Of a stretch of DNA of 64,000 nt, positions 8,946 to 18,517 are shown piece after piece (position 1 is the stretch's first letter; every line of letters begins with the position of its first letter). Made by a program: the position numbers and the translations under genes. The stretch is from contig CAVYOX010000006.1 of the NCBI GenBank assembly GCA_963770245.1, positions 73,247 to 137,246 on the forward strand, read 5' to 3'. Origin of the DNA: PALSA-270 sp963770245. GTDB lineage: Bacteria; Acidobacteriota; Terriglobia; Terriglobales; Acidobacteriaceae. A model generated the notes under the pieces. That model was not told the origin of the DNA. It did no database searches and was given only the letters and a program-made list of their open reading frames with translations.

Positions 8946-9902
8946 CTACTCGATCGGTTCCACCACCATGGCGTCCTCTGATCCTCGGTCCGGCATTTGA
9001 ACCACCACTATCGCCACCAGCACCAAAACCATCCCGAACATCTGCCGCGGGTGCACCAGTTCATGGAGAACCAGTGCGGCAATCAGCACGGAAAACATCG
9101 GTTCTAGGCAACTAACGACGACCGCACGGGTGGGATCGAGGTAACGCAGGCCGCCGATATACAAAGAAAACGGTACCAGCAGAGAAACCACCGAAAACAC
9201 CAAAAGAAAGAGCCACTGCTCGCTCGAGTAGTGCTCGGAGAGGACCTTCCACGGCGGGTTGACCACGATCCAGAATAGAGAAGCGCTGCCGGTCATGTAC
9301 AACAGGACCATCCAGTGATCGTAGCGCCCGAGAAGACCGTGGGCACCGACGTTATAGAAGGCGAACGAAAATGCGGTCAGCAAGGCGGCCACTAACCCCA
9401 TCGGATCGAGATGTTGCCCGTTGCGGCCGAAGCCTCCAATCACGAGTGCGATGCCGGTTACGACCAAGGCTACGGCAGCCAATCGCGACAAGGTGGGTCT
9501 TTGCAGGCGGCGCACGGCCATGTAGAAAACCACCCACACCGGCGCCGTGTACTGCACCATGATGGCGATGGCGACGTTGGTCCTTTGGATAGCGAGATAG
9601 TAAAAGTAGTTGGACGCAGCCACCCCCAGAACGCCGAGCCGCAACATCCGCCCGAAATCAGGCGCCGGCAATCGCAAGCGCCGCCCGCCGCGCCGCCAAA
9701 GCAGAACCGCCAGGAAAACCAGAAAGGCAAACGTCACCCGCGTCTGGGAGAGAATCAGAGGATCGACAGGCGCGAGAGTGGGGCGCCCGGGAAGAAGCCG
9801 GCCGGTAAAGACGGCGCGGCCTAAGGTCGCAGACACGCCCCAGCAAAACGCGGCGGCAGCGATCGCGAAATAGCCGCGGGCGGAATGTTGTCGGGCGGGC
9901 AA
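8946..9902 (-). CDS. EamA/DMT-superfamily permease
   Basis: A 318-residue inner-membrane protein with about ten hydrophobic helices and the two-repeat EamA layout: ARGYFAIAAAAFCWGVSATLGRAVF in repeat one, and GLVAALLTAFSFAFYNVGAHGLL in repeat two. The terminal helix has LVHPRQMFGMVLVLVAIVVV, the usual last EamA helix. These carriers export or import metabolites such as amino acids or nucleosides; the substrate is not predictable. The reading frame opens with a TTG at 9902 and no earlier ATG exists in frame. Convergent with ribF (64-base gap) and downstream of the CDF transporter gene on the same strand. Confidence 0.87.
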   Translation of the reverse strand: MPARQHSARGYFAIAAAAFCWGVSATLGRAVFTGRLLPGRPTLAPVDPLILSQTRVTFAFLVFLAVLLWRRGGRRLRLPAPDFGRMLRLGVLGVAASNYFYYLAIQRTNVAIAIMVQYTAPVWVVFYMAVRRLQRPTLSRLAAVALVVTGIALVIGGFGRNGQHLDPMGLVAALLTAFSFAFYNVGAHGLLGRYDHWMVLLYMTGSASLFWIVVNPPWKVLSEHYSSEQWLFLLVFSVVSLLVPFSLYIGGLRYLDPTRAVVVSCLEPMFSVLIAALVLHELVHPRQMFGMVLVLVAIVVVQMPDRGSEDAMVVEPIE

Positions 9903-10013
9903 AGGGAGCGATCGGGACCGTACGGGATTCTAGCCGCAACCCTTCCTTCCGGATACGAAGTGGCCTGTTCCCTGCGGCCTGTCATCGCGCCATCGGACCC
10001 GCCGAACGCCGAC

Positions 10014-11408
10014 CTACCTGCGGTTATCGGTGCTTGGCTCGGGGTGGATGAGGACGCGGAACAGCTCAGGAGCCTCCTGCTTGAAGCGAGTCTCCAGTTC
10101 GGTCGAGATTTCGTGCACGCGGGAGAGCGGTAGTTCGTCCGACAAGGTGCAGTGGCAGGAAACATACAAGTGTCCGCGCACCCGCTTGATGCGCACCTCG
10201 TGCACATCGAGCACTTCCGGGAACGCCTTCGCGATGGCTTTCAGGCGCTTCTCGAGCGCGGCATCGCGTCCGATCTCGTCGCCGCGCTCGATGGTCGAGG
10301 GCTCGCTCTCGATGTGGGTCAGGATCGAAGAAACTTCCGGGACGTCCTGGCGGATTTCGGTTTCGAGTACGGTCACCCGATCGTGAGCTTCTTTCAGGCT
10401 GAGGCGTTCGTCCAGTTCGAGATGCTGTTCGACGTGCAGCTTTCCTTTCAAGTCCTGCACGCTGACGTCATGCACGTTGAAGTTGTGGCGCGTGGCCACG
10501 GCGCGCACCCGATCGAAAATGTTTTCGGTGCGCACGGCGCGGGGCACCGAATGGACCACCACGTCGGCTTCTGGCAGCACGTGATGCACGGCGTCGGCCA
10601 CGGCGTCGGCGACCTGCTCGGAGTGCTGGAATGTAAGATTGCGGGCCATGCCGACCGAAAGATCCGCGAAGTATTTGTTGCCGGCGCGGCGGATCCGAAC
10701 CCGGTCCACCTCCAGCAGGCCATCCACTTTGGAGACCTCGGCCACAATCTGGCTGCGTACTTCTCGGGGGGCGGCATCGAGCAGCGCGTCAATGGTTTTG
10801 CGCGCCAGGCGGCTGCTCACGTAGACCACGACCCCGGCCACGATCAACGCGGCCACGGGATCGGCATCGCGCAGCCAGGCGATGCCATAGTTGCGGCCGG
10901 CGATCACCAACAACAGGCCGAGGACGACCACACCGCTCGACCAGATATCGGTAGAAAAGTGCAGGGCATCGGCTTCGAGCGCCTGACTGTCGTATTTGGC
11001 GGCAATCCGGCCAAGCGCACGCGAACGCCAGAAATCAACGGCCATCGAAACGAACATCACGGCAAAGGCGGCGATGCCGGGTTCGATGTTTACGTGACGA
11101 AAGAACAGGCGCTCGGCCGCTTCATAGACGATCCAAATGCAAGTCAGCAGCAGAAGACCGGTTTCGATAAATGCGGAGAAATTTTCGACCTTGCCATGGC
11201 CGTATTGATGTTCCGCGTCGGCCGGTTTGTCAGAGACTCGAATGGAAAGCAGAGTGATGATGGCAGCGATCAGATCTAGGATCGAATGGGCCGCCTCCGA
11301 CAGGATGCCCAAACTGCCGGTCGAGACCCCCACCACGATCTTCAGCGTGGTCACGGCGATCGCCGCCACGACCGAGTTTCCGGCCACGGCCCGCTTTTCC
11401 GTGCGCAT
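10014..11408 (-). CDS. Cation diffusion facilitator with three tandem C-terminal dimerisation repeats
   Basis: A CDF metal/proton antiporter. Six transmembrane helices occupy the first half (about residues 8-235 from ATG 11408), with metal ligands visible in SEAAHSILDLIAA and EADALHFSTDIWSS (the HxxxD pairs). The C-terminal part is unusually long and reads as three successive copies of the ferredoxin-like cytoplasmic domain, about 70 residues each: one around VDGLLEVDRVRIRRAG, one around HNFNVHDVSVQDLKG, one around FPEVLDVHEVRIKRVRG. Ordinary CDF proteins carry one. Efflux of Zn, Fe, Mn or Co from the cytoplasm is the family role. A GTG at 11558 would add 50 low-complexity residues; ATG 11408 is preferred. 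Confidence 0.9.
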   Translation of the reverse strand: MRTEKRAVAGNSVVAAIAVTTLKIVVGVSTGSLGILSEAAHSILDLIAAIITLLSIRVSDKPADAEHQYGHGKVENFSAFIETGLLLLTCIWIVYEAAERLFFRHVNIEPGIAAFAVMFVSMAVDFWRSRALGRIAAKYDSQALEADALHFSTDIWSSGVVVLGLLLVIAGRNYGIAWLRDADPVAALIVAGVVVYVSSRLARKTIDALLDAAPREVRSQIVAEVSKVDGLLEVDRVRIRRAGNKYFADLSVGMARNLTFQHSEQVADAVADAVHHVLPEADVVVHSVPRAVRTENIFDRVRAVATRHNFNVHDVSVQDLKGKLHVEQHLELDERLSLKEAHDRVTVLETEIRQDVPEVSSILTHIESEPSTIERGDEIGRDAALEKRLKAIAKAFPEVLDVHEVRIKRVRGHLYVSCHCTLSDELPLSRVHEISTELETRFKQEAPELFRVLIHPEPSTDNRR

Positions 11409-11674
11409 GGATTGAGGACTGTAGATGGACGGCCCTCCCGGCCCACTGGCATTATCGCTGGAGCGCGAGTTTCCCGCCAACTCGGTAGCTCTTCTAGGGA
11501 GGGGGCCCGCTCGGCCTGCGTCATTTCCGGGCTGTGGGTTCCGAGGCTGGTTCTCCACCCCTACGGTTGAGCGGGCAGCGCTCGCCTGTGTGCTAGGATT
11601 TTGCCTGCGTATGTCCTTCGTTCCCGGAGGAACGTTGCTTATTTCCCTTGGTGGGTTGGCATGGCGGCTGGCCC

Positions 11675-12742
11675 ATGAGTAGCCCGAAACCGGCCATCCT
11701 GGTCACGGGCATCAGTGGCAACCTCGGGCTTCGTGTTCTGCCCCTGTTGGCCGACTATGAGGTCATCGGGGTAGACCTCGATCCGCCCCACAGCGGCCTG
11801 CCCTTGCGCTTTGTGCGCATGGACCTCGGGGAAGAAGAATCCTGCCGTGACTTGATGCTTCTGCTGCGCGACTCGCGGGTAGCGGCCATCCTTCATCTGG
11901 CGTTTGTGCTCGACCCGGTGCGCAACGGGATCCTCGACACGGATCGCATGTGGCGCATCAATGTGGCGGGAATGGCGCGCATCATGGAAGCCATCGGAGA
12001 AACCAACCGCTATGAGACGATCGTGCAAAAGTTTATCGTTGCCAGCAGCGTCGCCGCCTACGGTCCGGACATTCCCGGGGCGGCCGGAGAAGACTATCCC
12101 CTGGGCGCCCACACCCTGCCTTATGCCATCCACAAAAAGGAATCGGAAAAGGTAATTCAGCAGCGGGCACCGGGACTCAGGGGCTGCAGCGCCTATGTGC
12201 TGCGGCCGCACATTTTCGCCGGTGCGACGGTCGAGAATTACATGGTGGGCGCCTTTCGCGGCACTCCCAATGGGCGGTCGGAGCGGGCCGAGCGCCTGCG
12301 CAGCCGGGGCCGGCGCCTTCCCTGCCTACTGCCCATGGGCAAGCGGTACCTCGAGCATCGCATGCAGTTCGTTCACGTGGATGACGTGGCCCGACTGTTG
12401 GTCTACATCGCCAGAAGAACGGAACCGGAGACCCAGCGTCTGACCGTGCTGAATGTTGCCGGACGAGGCGAGCCTCTTACCATTGCGCGCTGTGTTGACA
12501 TCGCGCAGGCCCGGTGTATTCGCATGCCCGGGGAGGGATCGTTGCGGCTGGCGCTCGAACTGCTATGGGGACTCGGGATTTCGGCCATTCCACCCGACGC
12601 CCTTCCCTATCTGACGGGCCAGTACCTCATGAACACCGAGCGCCTGCGCGAATTCCTGGGGGCTGATTACGAAAAGGTGATTCGCTTCACCGTAGAGGAG
12701 GCGTTTGAGGATACCTTCGCTTCCCGTGCGGCGACCGCGTAA
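11675..12742 (+). CDS. NAD-dependent epimerase/dehydratase (extended SDR)
   Basis: A 355-residue extended short-chain dehydrogenase. The N-terminal Rossmann motif is ILVTGISGNLGLRVL (TGxxGxxG), the acidic NAD-selecting end of strand two is VIGVDLDPP, and the catalytic YxxxK is YAIHKKESEK with the serine in VASSVAAYGP. Such enzymes act on nucleotide sugars or steroid-like substrates in the cytoplasm; the substrate is not evident. The start is ATG 11675 (MSSPKPAILVTG); a TTG at 11648 adds nine residues. It diverges from the CDF gene and converges on ubiE. No neighbouring polysaccharide genes support a sugar role. Confidence 0.86.
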   Translation: MSSPKPAILVTGISGNLGLRVLPLLADYEVIGVDLDPPHSGLPLRFVRMDLGEEESCRDLMLLLRDSRVAAILHLAFVLDPVRNGILDTDRMWRINVAGMARIMEAIGETNRYETIVQKFIVASSVAAYGPDIPGAAGEDYPLGAHTLPYAIHKKESEKVIQQRAPGLRGCSAYVLRPHIFAGATVENYMVGAFRGTPNGRSERAERLRSRGRRLPCLLPMGKRYLEHRMQFVHVDDVARLLVYIARRTEPETQRLTVLNVAGRGEPLTIARCVDIAQARCIRMPGEGSLRLALELLWGLGISAIPPDALPYLTGQYLMNTERLREFLGADYEKVIRFTVEEAFEDTFASRAATA

Positions 12743-12767
12743 GTGAGCGCCTGCCACATCCTTCCCC

Positions 12768-13520
12768 CTACTTGGTCCCCCGATACAGTCCGGCGATGCC
12801 AAAGGTGTAGGGCTTCCAGGAAGCTTCTTGGAAACCCGCCCGGCGCATGCGATCGAGCATTTCCGAGGGGTCTGGAAAGCGCTCAACGGATGCCGGCAGA
12901 TATCGATAGGGGCCGCGCACTCCCGACAGCAGGGTTCCGACGGCGGGCAGTACGCGCTTGAAATAAATGCGGTAGAGTTGGCCCATTAAACCCCGGGGTT
13001 CGCCGAAGTCCAGAATTCCGCATTCTCCACCGGGGCGCAGCACGCGGAGAATTTCCTCGAGGCCGGCGTCGTAGTCGGCCAGATTACGGAAGCCGAAAGC
13101 GGTCGAAACCAGATCGAAGCTGGCATCGGGGAAAGGCAGGTGGAGAGCGTCCGCCTCGACCCAGCGCAGCCCAGTCTTGGCCGACTTCTCCGTGGCCCGC
13201 TGCAGCATGGCGTGGGAAAAGTCGGCGCCGAGGATCCGGGGAGACGCCTTCCCGGCTCGGCGATTGAGAGCCAACGCCATGTCGCCAGTGCCACAGCAGA
13301 GATCGAGAACACGGGCTTCCGGACGATTCAGGGCTTCGGCAAAGGCGTGCGCCGCTCGGCGCCACCACAGCCGGTCGATATTGAACGACAGCAAATGATT
13401 GAGCAGGTCATAGCGCGGTGCGATCGAAGTAAACATCTCGCGCACCGCGCGCGCGGCCGTCACGGGGTCGCTGGCCCCGGGAGGAGAGGCGCCGAGGACC
13501 ACGGTCTTGGGATTGTTCAA
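12768..13520 (-). CDS. ubiE: Demethylmenaquinone/ubiquinone C-methyltransferase UbiE/MenG
   Basis: A 250-residue class I SAM methyltransferase of the UbiE/COQ5 family. Seen: MFTSIAPRYDLLNHLLSFNIDRLWWR, the family signature; VLDLCCGTGDMALAL as the SAM-binding motif I; ADALHLPFPDASFDLVSTAFGFRN, the second family signature; and RVLRPGGECGILDFGEP. It methylates demethylmenaquinone (or the ubiquinone precursor) at the last steps of respiratory quinone synthesis. In this lineage menaquinone is the likely product (inference). The start is a TTG at 13520 with GAGAGG about seven bases upstream. Same strand as, and downstream of, aroB; the gap of 67 bases may allow cotranscription. Confidence 0.93.
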   Translation of the reverse strand: MNNPKTVVLGASPPGASDPVTAARAVREMFTSIAPRYDLLNHLLSFNIDRLWWRRAAHAFAEALNRPEARVLDLCCGTGDMALALNRRAGKASPRILGADFSHAMLQRATEKSAKTGLRWVEADALHLPFPDASFDLVSTAFGFRNLADYDAGLEEILRVLRPGGECGILDFGEPRGLMGQLYRIYFKRVLPAVGTLLSGVRGPYRYLPASVERFPDPSEMLDRMRRAGFQEASWKPYTFGIAGLYRGTK

Positions 13521-13587
13521 AGCTAGCCTCTCTTTTTCGCCATGCCATCGCTGACGCCCGGCCGACGCCAGTATCTCGACCTCGGAA

Positions 13588-14802
13588 CTATTGGGGACGC
13601 AACTTGCCTAGCGCCTTCGCTTCGATGCGGCGGATGCGCTCGCGGATCTGGGTGAACGATGGGGCCGCTTCCTTCCCGCTGGTCTCCGCCGTGCGTACCA
13701 GCCAGGGCCGCCGTGATAGTTGCCGCAATTCATCGACCGCCGCCACCACCACGCTCGCCGGTACATCATTCACAATCTCGACTCGGCCGATTTCCCGGGG
13801 CAGTACAAAATGGACCACTCCCTCGCGCGTTTTCTTGTCCGACCGCAGCAAATCGATCACCCGCTGGCTGCGTGTCGTTACCGCCGGCAAGGGACCGAGA
13901 GACCGCACCGCATCGGCAATCCGGCGGGCGCTCACGCCGTCGATGCGTTCGGTCGCAAACGCGATCTGGGTGGCGGCAATCATGCCCCACGCCACCGCTT
14001 CGCCGTGGAGAAAGCCACGGTACCGGGTGGCAGATTCAAGGGCGTGGCCGATGGTATGGCCAAGGTTCAGCACCCGGCGGAGTCCGCCTTCCCGCTCGTC
14101 CGCCGAGACCACTTGCGCCTTCAGCTTGACCGATTCCGCAATCACCCATTCGAGCTGCTTCTGGTCCCGTCGCAATGTCCTGATGGAGGTTTTTTCCAGC
14201 ACGCGAAATAGCTCCGGCAAGCCGATCACACCCGCCTTGAGCGATTCATAGAGGCCGGCGCGAAATTCGCGCTCGGGCAAGGTGGCCAGCACCGCGGGGT
14301 CGATCAACACGGCTCGAGGCTGATAAAACGTGCCCACGAGATTCTTCCCAATGCCGAGGTTGACGCCGGTCTTGCCCCCGACCGAAGCATCGACCTGCGC
14401 CTGCACCGTGGTCGGGATCTGCACCAACTCGACGCCGCGCATGTAGACCGAGGCCAGCATGCCGCCTACGTCGCCAACCACGCCGCCGCCAAAAGCCAAA
14501 ACGACGGCATCCCGCTCCGCCCCCAGCCGGGTCATTTTCTCCGCCAGTTCTTCGACCGTCGCCAGTCGCTTGTAGCGTTCGCCATCGCGCATCTCGACAA
14601 ATTCCGGCGTGAAGCCGGCGGCTGCGAGCGACCGCGCCAAGGGCTTCCCCCAACGCCGTCGCACCGGAGAGACGGTGACCACGAACAGGCGTTTCCGATC
14701 CCCGAGCAGCTCCCGCAAGTGCTTCCCGACGCGGTCGAGCAGGCCGCTTTCGATCACCACTTGGTAGGGGCGCGGCAGAACATTGACTTTCACCTGAGTC
14801 AT
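13588..14802 (-). CDS. aroB: 3-dehydroquinate synthase with C-terminal extension
   Basis: A 404-residue AroB, second enzyme of the shikimate pathway, converting DAHP to 3-dehydroquinate with NAD and zinc. Seen: DGERYKRLATVEELAEKM, NAD-binding AFGGGVVGDVGGMLAS, IPTTVQAQVDASVGGKTGVN, and zinc ligands in SADEREGGLRRVLNLGHTIGHALE and HGEAVAWG. Start ATG 14802 follows GAGGAG. The protein is about 40 residues longer than the usual 350-370; the extra C-terminal tail is basic (IRERIRRIEAKALGKLRPQ) and has no recognised domain. Divergent from nadB. Confidence 0.94.
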   Translation of the reverse strand: MTQVKVNVLPRPYQVVIESGLLDRVGKHLRELLGDRKRLFVVTVSPVRRRWGKPLARSLAAAGFTPEFVEMRDGERYKRLATVEELAEKMTRLGAERDAVVLAFGGGVVGDVGGMLASVYMRGVELVQIPTTVQAQVDASVGGKTGVNLGIGKNLVGTFYQPRAVLIDPAVLATLPEREFRAGLYESLKAGVIGLPELFRVLEKTSIRTLRRDQKQLEWVIAESVKLKAQVVSADEREGGLRRVLNLGHTIGHALESATRYRGFLHGEAVAWGMIAATQIAFATERIDGVSARRIADAVRSLGPLPAVTTRSQRVIDLLRSDKKTREGVVHFVLPREIGRVEIVNDVPASVVVAAVDELRQLSRRPWLVRTAETSGKEAAPSFTQIRERIRRIEAKALGKLRPQ

Positions 14803-14886
14803 GGCTCCTCATCATAGCGTAACCAGATAGTGTAACCAGACAAGCGCCCCGGTCTGGCGACGAGCGCGTGATACCATTTTTCCGCC

Positions 14887-16470
14887 ATGGAGCGCGCACC
14901 CTCGGAAACCGATTTCTTGGTGATCGGCGCCGGAGTCGCCGGGCTGCGTGCTGCCATCGAACTGGCGGCGGCCGGCCGCGTCGTGGTCCTGGCCAAACGG
15001 GAGGTCACCGACTCGAACACGCAATGGGCACAAGGCGGCATCGCCGCCGCGCTCAGCGATGAAGACGAAATCAGCCTCCATCTGCAGGACACCCTCAGCG
15101 CCGGCGATGGCCTGTGCAACCCGGAGGCGGCGAAAGTGCTGGTCGAAGACGCCCCGGGGCGCATCGAAGAACTCATCCAGTGGGGTACCGCATTCGACCG
15201 GGAAGGCACCAAGCTTACCTTCGGCCGCGAAGGCGCCCACAGCCGCAACCGCATTCTGCACGCCCACGGTGACTCCACCGGACGCGAAATTCTGCGCGCC
15301 CTCTACGCCAAAGCGAAGACCCTCAAAAATATTTCCGTATGCGAGTTTGAATTTTCAAGCGCGCTGCGTTTAGAAGGCGGGTCGGTCCGCGGAGTTCACC
15401 TGGCTGGCCAGGTTGGGAGCCCGGAGGAAGCCCGCCAGGTGCATGCCTCGGCGGTGCTTTTGGCCACCGGAGGCGTCGGGCAGCTCTACCGCAATACCAC
15501 GAATCCCGGAGTAGCGACGGCCGACGGCGTGGCCATGGCGTTCCGCGCGGGCGCGGAAATCAGTGACATGGAATTCATCCAGTTTCATCCCACGGCGCTG
15601 TATTTGAAGAAAACTCCGCGATTCTTGCTGTCGGAAGCTTTGCGCGGCGAAGGCGCCTATCTGCGCAATGATCAGATGTTGCGTTTCATGCCCAAGTACC
15701 ATCCCCTCGGCGAATTGGCGCCGCGCGATGTGGTGGCCCGGGCCATTGTTCACGAACTGAGTGTCAGCCCGGCCAAGGAGCCGGTTGTCTATCTCGATCT
15801 GACACACCTGAACGCGGCCCACCTGCAGGCGCGATTCCCGCGCATTCACACCACCTGCCTGCGATACAACATCGATATCACGACCGACATGATCCCGATC
15901 CGTCCCGCCGCGCACTACGCGATGGGAGGAGTGCGCACCGACCTCGATGGCCACACCACCTTGCCCGGCTTATACGCAGCCGGCGAAGTGGCTGCGACCG
16001 GCGTGCACGGCGCCAACCGCCTGGCCAGCAATTCCCTGCTGGAGGGCCTGGTCTTCGGTGCCAGGGCCGGGACGGCCATGCGGGCGGAAATGCGCGAGGC
16101 GAAAACCCCGAAGAAAGAAGATCGGCTTCGCCCGGCCGCTTCGCACCCGGGCGTCGATGCCCCGACCGAGGAAGTGATTGGTGAGATTCAGGATTTGATG
16201 TGGCAGAACGCTGGCATCGTTCGCGAGCGAACGGGTCTCGTGCGCGCCATCGAGCGGCTGCAGCAGATTCGTCCGCGAGTCGCCCATCCCCAGGCCAGGC
16301 GTGCGTGGGAGGCACAGAATCTGTGCGAGGCCGGACTGCTCGTGACGCGTTCCGCTTTGGCGCGCGAAGAAAGCCGGGGCGCGCACTACCGCGCGGACTT
16401 TCCGGCTCACAACGATCTCAAGTTTCTGCGGCACTCTCGGCTTCAGGGGGAAATGATTCGGTTCGAGTAG
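14887..16470 (+). CDS. nadB: L-aspartate oxidase
   Basis: A 527-residue flavoprotein of the succinate dehydrogenase/fumarate reductase family that oxidises L-aspartate to iminoaspartate, the first step of de novo NAD synthesis. Seen: FAD-binding FLVIGAGVAGLRAAIELAA, TQWAQGGIAAAL, HSRNRILHAHGDSTG with substrate histidines, EFIQFHPTALY, DMIPIRPAAHYAMGGV with the catalytic arginine region, and GLYAAGEVAATGVHGANRLASNSLLE. A helical C-terminal domain follows. No nadA or nadC is adjacent. Divergent from aroB with an 84-base gap that must carry both promoters. Confidence 0.95.
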   Translation: MERAPSETDFLVIGAGVAGLRAAIELAAAGRVVVLAKREVTDSNTQWAQGGIAAALSDEDEISLHLQDTLSAGDGLCNPEAAKVLVEDAPGRIEELIQWGTAFDREGTKLTFGREGAHSRNRILHAHGDSTGREILRALYAKAKTLKNISVCEFEFSSALRLEGGSVRGVHLAGQVGSPEEARQVHASAVLLATGGVGQLYRNTTNPGVATADGVAMAFRAGAEISDMEFIQFHPTALYLKKTPRFLLSEALRGEGAYLRNDQMLRFMPKYHPLGELAPRDVVARAIVHELSVSPAKEPVVYLDLTHLNAAHLQARFPRIHTTCLRYNIDITTDMIPIRPAAHYAMGGVRTDLDGHTTLPGLYAAGEVAATGVHGANRLASNSLLEGLVFGARAGTAMRAEMREAKTPKKEDRLRPAASHPGVDAPTEEVIGEIQDLMWQNAGIVRERTGLVRAIERLQQIRPRVAHPQARRAWEAQNLCEAGLLVTRSALAREESRGAHYRADFPAHNDLKFLRHSRLQGEMIRFE

Positions 16471-16523
16471 GACTAGCCGGAGGGCCGGCTCTGAGGTCGG
16501 CGGCAAGGGCCACACTCCGGCGG

Positions 16524-17429
16524 CTACTTCTTTCCCCGTCGGGCGGAAGCTGCGATCGATAGGAGCAGGATCCCACCCACGGTGGCCAGCGCCCAGGCGG
16601 TTGGAATCTGATAGTAGCGCGACACCAGCATCTTGGTGCCGACAAAGATCAGCACCAGTGCCAGCCCGTAGTGCAGGTATTCAAACATCGCCATTATCCC
16701 GGCCAAGGCGAAATACAGCGAGCGCAAGCCGAGGATGGCGAAAACGTTCGAGGTATAGACAATAAACGCGTTCAGCGTGATCGCCAGCACCGCAGGGATC
16801 GAATCCGCCGTGAATAACACATCGGTGGTCTCAACCACCAGGAGCACGACCAGCAACGGCGTAGCATAGAGCGCCGGGCGGCGCACGAAGAATTTCCCCG
16901 CTTCATAGTCTTCGGTGACCGGGATGAAACGGCGGAGCAGGCGCAGCGCTGGATTCTTGTCCGGCCGAATCTTAGTGTCCTTTTGGCCGAACAGTTTGAT
17001 GCCGCTGTAGACCAGCAGCGCGCCGAAGGCGTAGATGATCCAGTGGAACCGGCGAATCAGCCCTACCCCGGCTACAATGAAAACCCCGCGCATAACCAGC
17101 GCCCCCAGGATCCCCAACAGCAGAACCTTGTGCTGATACTCGGCAGGCACGCGGAAGTAGCGGAAAATCAGAAGGAAAATGAAAAGATTGTCCACGCTGA
17201 GCGACAGTTCAAGAACGTAACCGGTGACGAACTCGAGAGTCGCGGTGTGCCCCAGCCAGAAGTAGACGACCGCTGCGAAAGCAGCCGCGAGCGCGATCCA
17301 CAGGGCGCTCCACCCGAGCGCTTCGCGCGATTTCACCACGTGGGCGGAGCGATGCAAGAACCCAAGGTCAAGGGCCAGCATGACCAGCACGAAAACATTG
17401 AAGAGGATCCAGAATCGCAGATCGTTCAA
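16524..17429 (-). CDS. TerC/Alx-family integral membrane protein
   Basis: A 301-residue polytopic membrane protein with about eight to nine helices. Family signatures are GYVLELSLSVDNLFIFLLIF and VVETTDVLFTADSIPAVLAIT, each carrying the acidic residues inside membrane helices that coordinate cations in TerC/Alx/MeeF-type proteins. Recent work on the family points to manganese export, often serving secreted metalloenzymes; older naming refers to tellurite resistance. The start is a TTG at 17429. The upstream gap is only about 86 bases and I could not see a yybP-ykoY-type Mn riboswitch in it. Confidence 0.9.
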   Translation of the reverse strand: MNDLRFWILFNVFVLVMLALDLGFLHRSAHVVKSREALGWSALWIALAAAFAAVVYFWLGHTATLEFVTGYVLELSLSVDNLFIFLLIFRYFRVPAEYQHKVLLLGILGALVMRGVFIVAGVGLIRRFHWIIYAFGALLVYSGIKLFGQKDTKIRPDKNPALRLLRRFIPVTEDYEAGKFFVRRPALYATPLLVVLLVVETTDVLFTADSIPAVLAITLNAFIVYTSNVFAILGLRSLYFALAGIMAMFEYLHYGLALVLIFVGTKMLVSRYYQIPTAWALATVGGILLLSIAASARRGKK

Positions 17430-17515
17430 GCGAAAATCCTAAGGCCGCTTTTCCGTATTACGGAGAAGTTCTCGAGCGACACGGGTTCATCGGGCCTAGC
17501 TTGGATGTCGCCTCT

Positions 17516-18517
17516 TCACTTGGCGTCTAGCATCCGCACGGTTTCGAGGATTACGCTGCCCACGATCTCCAGGCTCTGGGGGCTGAGCTTGTCAACCGTA
17601 TCCTGGGGAGTGTGCCAAAAGATGTTGTTGTATCCATAATCAAAGTCGATCAGATCTGCACAAGGTACACCGCGCTGCATGAAGGGCGCGTGATCGTCCC
17701 CCACGGCATTCTGACGGGCAAAAAAATGCGATTGATATCCCAGCCGCGTCGCCGCCTGATACACCAGATCTTCCAACCACGGCGTGGAGTAGGCATCGCG
17801 ATCAATGTTCAGGTCGGCATCGCCGATCATATCCGCCAGCAAGAACGCCTTGATCTGCTTCAGCGTTCCATCGTTCTGCCAAAGCTCCGCCAGGTGACGC
17901 GCGCCGTAAACGCTGTCGCTGTCGGTCCACCCTTTGAGCGCCTCTTCCCCGTCGGTCCACAGCAGCCAGACACTGTAGCCGTCCCGCTTTTTCCCGCGCC
18001 ATTGATTGGCCAGTTCGAGCAGCAGGGCAGTCGAAGAGCCGCCGTCATTCGCGCCGACATAGCCGGAGTTGCGCAGCGGATAGTTGGTATCGTAGTGGCC
18101 GGCGATGACGATGATGCCGTCCTTCGTACCGGGAAACTTGGCCATGATGTTGCGCACGGGAAACTTGCCTTCCGGAGTGTCGGCGGTGAAAAGGTCGTCG
18201 ACCACCAGATCGCCCTTCAGGTGAGCGTAGATATACTCCTCGAGCTTCCGGTGGTTCGCGCTTCCGACCGGACGGGGTCCGAAGGCCACGATTTGCCGCG
18301 TGTACTGCATAGCGCGGGCGGAGTCAATCGATGGTGGGGGGCCGGCGTCGGCGGGCAGTGAAGAAAAATCCGGCGCCTTGGGGGCCCGAGCGGAAGAGGC
18401 CGCCGCGGCGGGAGCGTCGGCCGACTTCGACCCGGCGCAGGCGATCAGGCTCAGGCATACCAGCAGGCTGAAGGTGATCGGCAGCCGAGGCACTCGAAAC
18501 CCGCCCCCTGGTTTCAT
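17516..18517 (-). CDS. M28-family zinc aminopeptidase / glutaminyl cyclase-like lipoprotein
   Basis: A 333-residue exported protein. The signal peptide ends in a lipobox LIAC at about residues 24-27, followed by an alanine/serine-rich linker, so an envelope lipoprotein is likely. The M28 zinc peptidase domain shows IVIAGHYDTNYP, VGANDGGSSTALLLELA, WLLWTDGEEA, and DMIGDADLNIDRD; the metal-ligand His, Asp, Glu and Asp are present. The family includes glutaminyl-peptide cyclotransferases as well as aminopeptidases, which the single-zinc arrangement here would favour. Its ATG overlaps the TGA of tatC (ATGA), so it is the last gene of tatB-tatC-M28. Confidence 0.87.
   Translation of the reverse strand: MKPGGGFRVPRLPITFSLLVCLSLIACAGSKSADAPAAAASSARAPKAPDFSSLPADAGPPPSIDSARAMQYTRQIVAFGPRPVGSANHRKLEEYIYAHLKGDLVVDDLFTADTPEGKFPVRNIMAKFPGTKDGIIVIAGHYDTNYPLRNSGYVGANDGGSSTALLLELANQWRGKKRDGYSVWLLWTDGEEALKGWTDSDSVYGARHLAELWQNDGTLKQIKAFLLADMIGDADLNIDRDAYSTPWLEDLVYQAATRLGYQSHFFARQNAVGDDHAPFMQRGVPCADLIDFDYGYNNIFWHTPQDTVDKLSPQSLEIVGSVILETVRMLDAK

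Noticed and set aside
17430..17515. Possible Mn-sensing riboswitch ahead of the TerC gene
   Set aside because: The gap is only about 86 bases and shows no yybP-ykoY-type conserved loops.
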